Positions 14,558 to 15,188 of a stretch of DNA of 15,188 bases are shown piece by piece. Each line of letters opens with the position of its first letter. Positions within the stretch are counted from its first letter, which is position 1. Source of the stretch: an uncultured Neisseriaceae bacterium (lineage in GTDB: Bacteria > Pseudomonadota > Gammaproteobacteria > Burkholderiales > UBA11063); assembly GCA_937952895.1 (NCBI GenBank), contig CALFYC010000009.1:1-15188 (forward strand). Reading direction: 5' to 3'. Both the position numbers and the translations under genes were made by a program. The notes beneath the pieces were generated by a model that was given only the letters and a program-made list of their open reading frames with translations, did no database searches and was not told the origin of the DNA.

Positions 14558-15097
14558 ATGAAAGCACAAATTTTACAAAATTATAAAAAAAGTGTATCGT
14601 TCTATAATAGATTGTCAAGATCTTTAATAAATAGTATTAAATTTCAGAGAAAACTAAATCACAATAAAATTGGTAGTATAGATAAATTTATCTTTGGTTT
14701 ACACAATGCTCCAAGAATTGGTTCTTTAGCTGACATGTTTATGGACATTGCCTCAGGCAAAGTTCAAGTTCCAAATAAAATAGTAACCCCAAACTCCAAT
14801 TGGTTAAAAAAACACGATAAAATTAAGTTAATATATGCCTTGCATAAAGAACAAACTGGAATTTTTCATAAGCATTTTTACGCAAGTGTTCCATATTCAT
14901 TAGAACTTGCACTTAGTATGACAAATGCAACTTTTTCTTATTCTTTAAATAAATTCAACCAAAGTAATACCCCATTGAATTTTTTTGAACCCGGTGGAGC
15001 AAGTGGTGATTTTTCTGAGCAGAAATTCTCTAAATCTTCTGGTGGACCTGCTGATATGGGGCACCATGATAGTTTGAATGATGATATACCATTCTAA
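14558..15097 (+). CDS. Unknown protein with SSB-like acidic C-terminal tip
   Basis: I recognise no domain. The 179-residue protein has no signal peptide or membrane helix. Residues 1-50 are rich in Lys, Arg and Asn and likely helical. The middle (about 55-140) holds GSLADMFMDIASGK, VTPNSNWLKKHDKIKLIYALHKEQ and a YSLELALSMTNATFSYSL stretch. From about 145 it becomes a Gly/Ser/Pro linker and ends GHHDSLNDDIPF. The last five residues equal the conserved tip of bacterial single-stranded DNA-binding protein (DDDIPF), and the Gly-rich linker before an acidic tip is also SSB-like. No OB fold is evident in the N-terminus. It may bind the SSB-tip pocket of DNA repair or replication proteins; this is inference. 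It has its own promoter and ends 3 bp from the convergent partial gene. Confidence 0.72.
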   Translation: MKAQILQNYKKSVSFYNRLSRSLINSIKFQRKLNHNKIGSIDKFIFGLHNAPRIGSLADMFMDIASGKVQVPNKIVTPNSNWLKKHDKIKLIYALHKEQTGIFHKHFYASVPYSLELALSMTNATFSYSLNKFNQSNTPLNFFEPGGASGDFSEQKFSKSSGGPADMGHHDSLNDDIPF

Positions 15098-15100
15098 TGC

Positions 15101-15188
15101 TTAGTGTTTCCATCCTGAGATGGTAACAATTTCAAAGGTACAGTTTAAGTTTCCTTCGTTATCAGAGAAGTTCTCTGCATAAATTTCT
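15101..15188 (-). CDS. C-terminal end of a probable SAM-dependent methyltransferase (partial)
   Basis: The - strand is open from the window edge to a TAA at 15101-15103, giving 28 codons that begin EIYAENFSDNEG and end CTFEIVTISGWKH. The pattern of a short polar turn, then Thr-Phe-Glu-Val/Ile-Val, then Gly/His-x-Trp at the very end recalls the C-terminus of BioC-like and related methyltransferases. The N-terminal part lies outside the window, so the identity is weak. It converges on the 14558 gene. Confidence 0.4.
   Translation of the reverse strand, partial: EIYAENFSDNEGNLNCTFEIVTISGWKH

Noticed and set aside
1..15188. CRISPR arrays, toxin-antitoxin pairs, transposase genes, phage genes or an origin
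   Set aside because: Looked for on both strands; no regularly spaced repeats, no transposase motifs and no clustered DnaA boxes were seen.

Overview
The window is strongly AT-rich DNA from a Gram-negative bacterium. That reading rests on a periplasmic Cu/Zn superoxide dismutase, an ADP-heptose pathway isomerase, a lipobox lipoprotein and a ManC enzyme for envelope sugars. The GmhA-like isomerase carries motifs (TTDTSALTAIGND, ARIQEIH) that I associate with beta-/gammaproteobacterial GmhA/DiaA proteins, so a low-GC proteobacterium (possibly Neisseriales-like) is my best guess. The assignment is inference; there is no rRNA or tRNA to settle it. Most of the window is housekeeping sequence with small accessory inserts.

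Layout. (1) 1-735: one copy of a 67-bp repeat with inverted ends, then sodC on the + strand, ending at a bidirectional hairpin terminator. (2) 752-4708, - strand: a probable operon read yheS (ABC-F ATPase), family-39-type glycosyltransferase, gmhA, two-helix membrane protein. (3) 4709-5323: a 615-bp non-coding stretch with a perfect 22-bp palindrome and an extended -10 promoter with a structured leader for rpsU. (4) 5324-6458: rpsU, a textbook terminator, then rsmI starting at TTG. (5) 6439-8215: a regulator with an NTF2/SnoaL-like N-terminus and a LuxR-type HTH, then a stand-alone SnoaL-like protein and an SDR lacking the usual YxxxK pair. (6) 8228-8294: a second copy of the 67-bp repeat in opposite orientation (62/67 identical). 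(7) 8410-10678: an unknown secreted eight-cysteine protein and a lipoprotein esterase of the PAF-acetylhydrolase type. (8) 10753-14123: folE on + converges with zero spacing on the - strand pair manC-glyA. (9) 14124-15188: a divergent intergenic region, an unrecognised protein ending in an SSB-like acidic tip (DDIPF), and the last 28 codons of a probable methyltransferase on the - strand.

How they fit together. gmhA, manC and the glycosyltransferase point to envelope polysaccharide or LPS synthesis. rpsU, rsmI and yheS concern the ribosome. folE and glyA supply and use folate one-carbon carriers. The least explained parts are the SSB-tail-like protein, the repeat pair, the SnoaL-regulator/SnoaL/SDR cassette and the secreted eight-cysteine protein.
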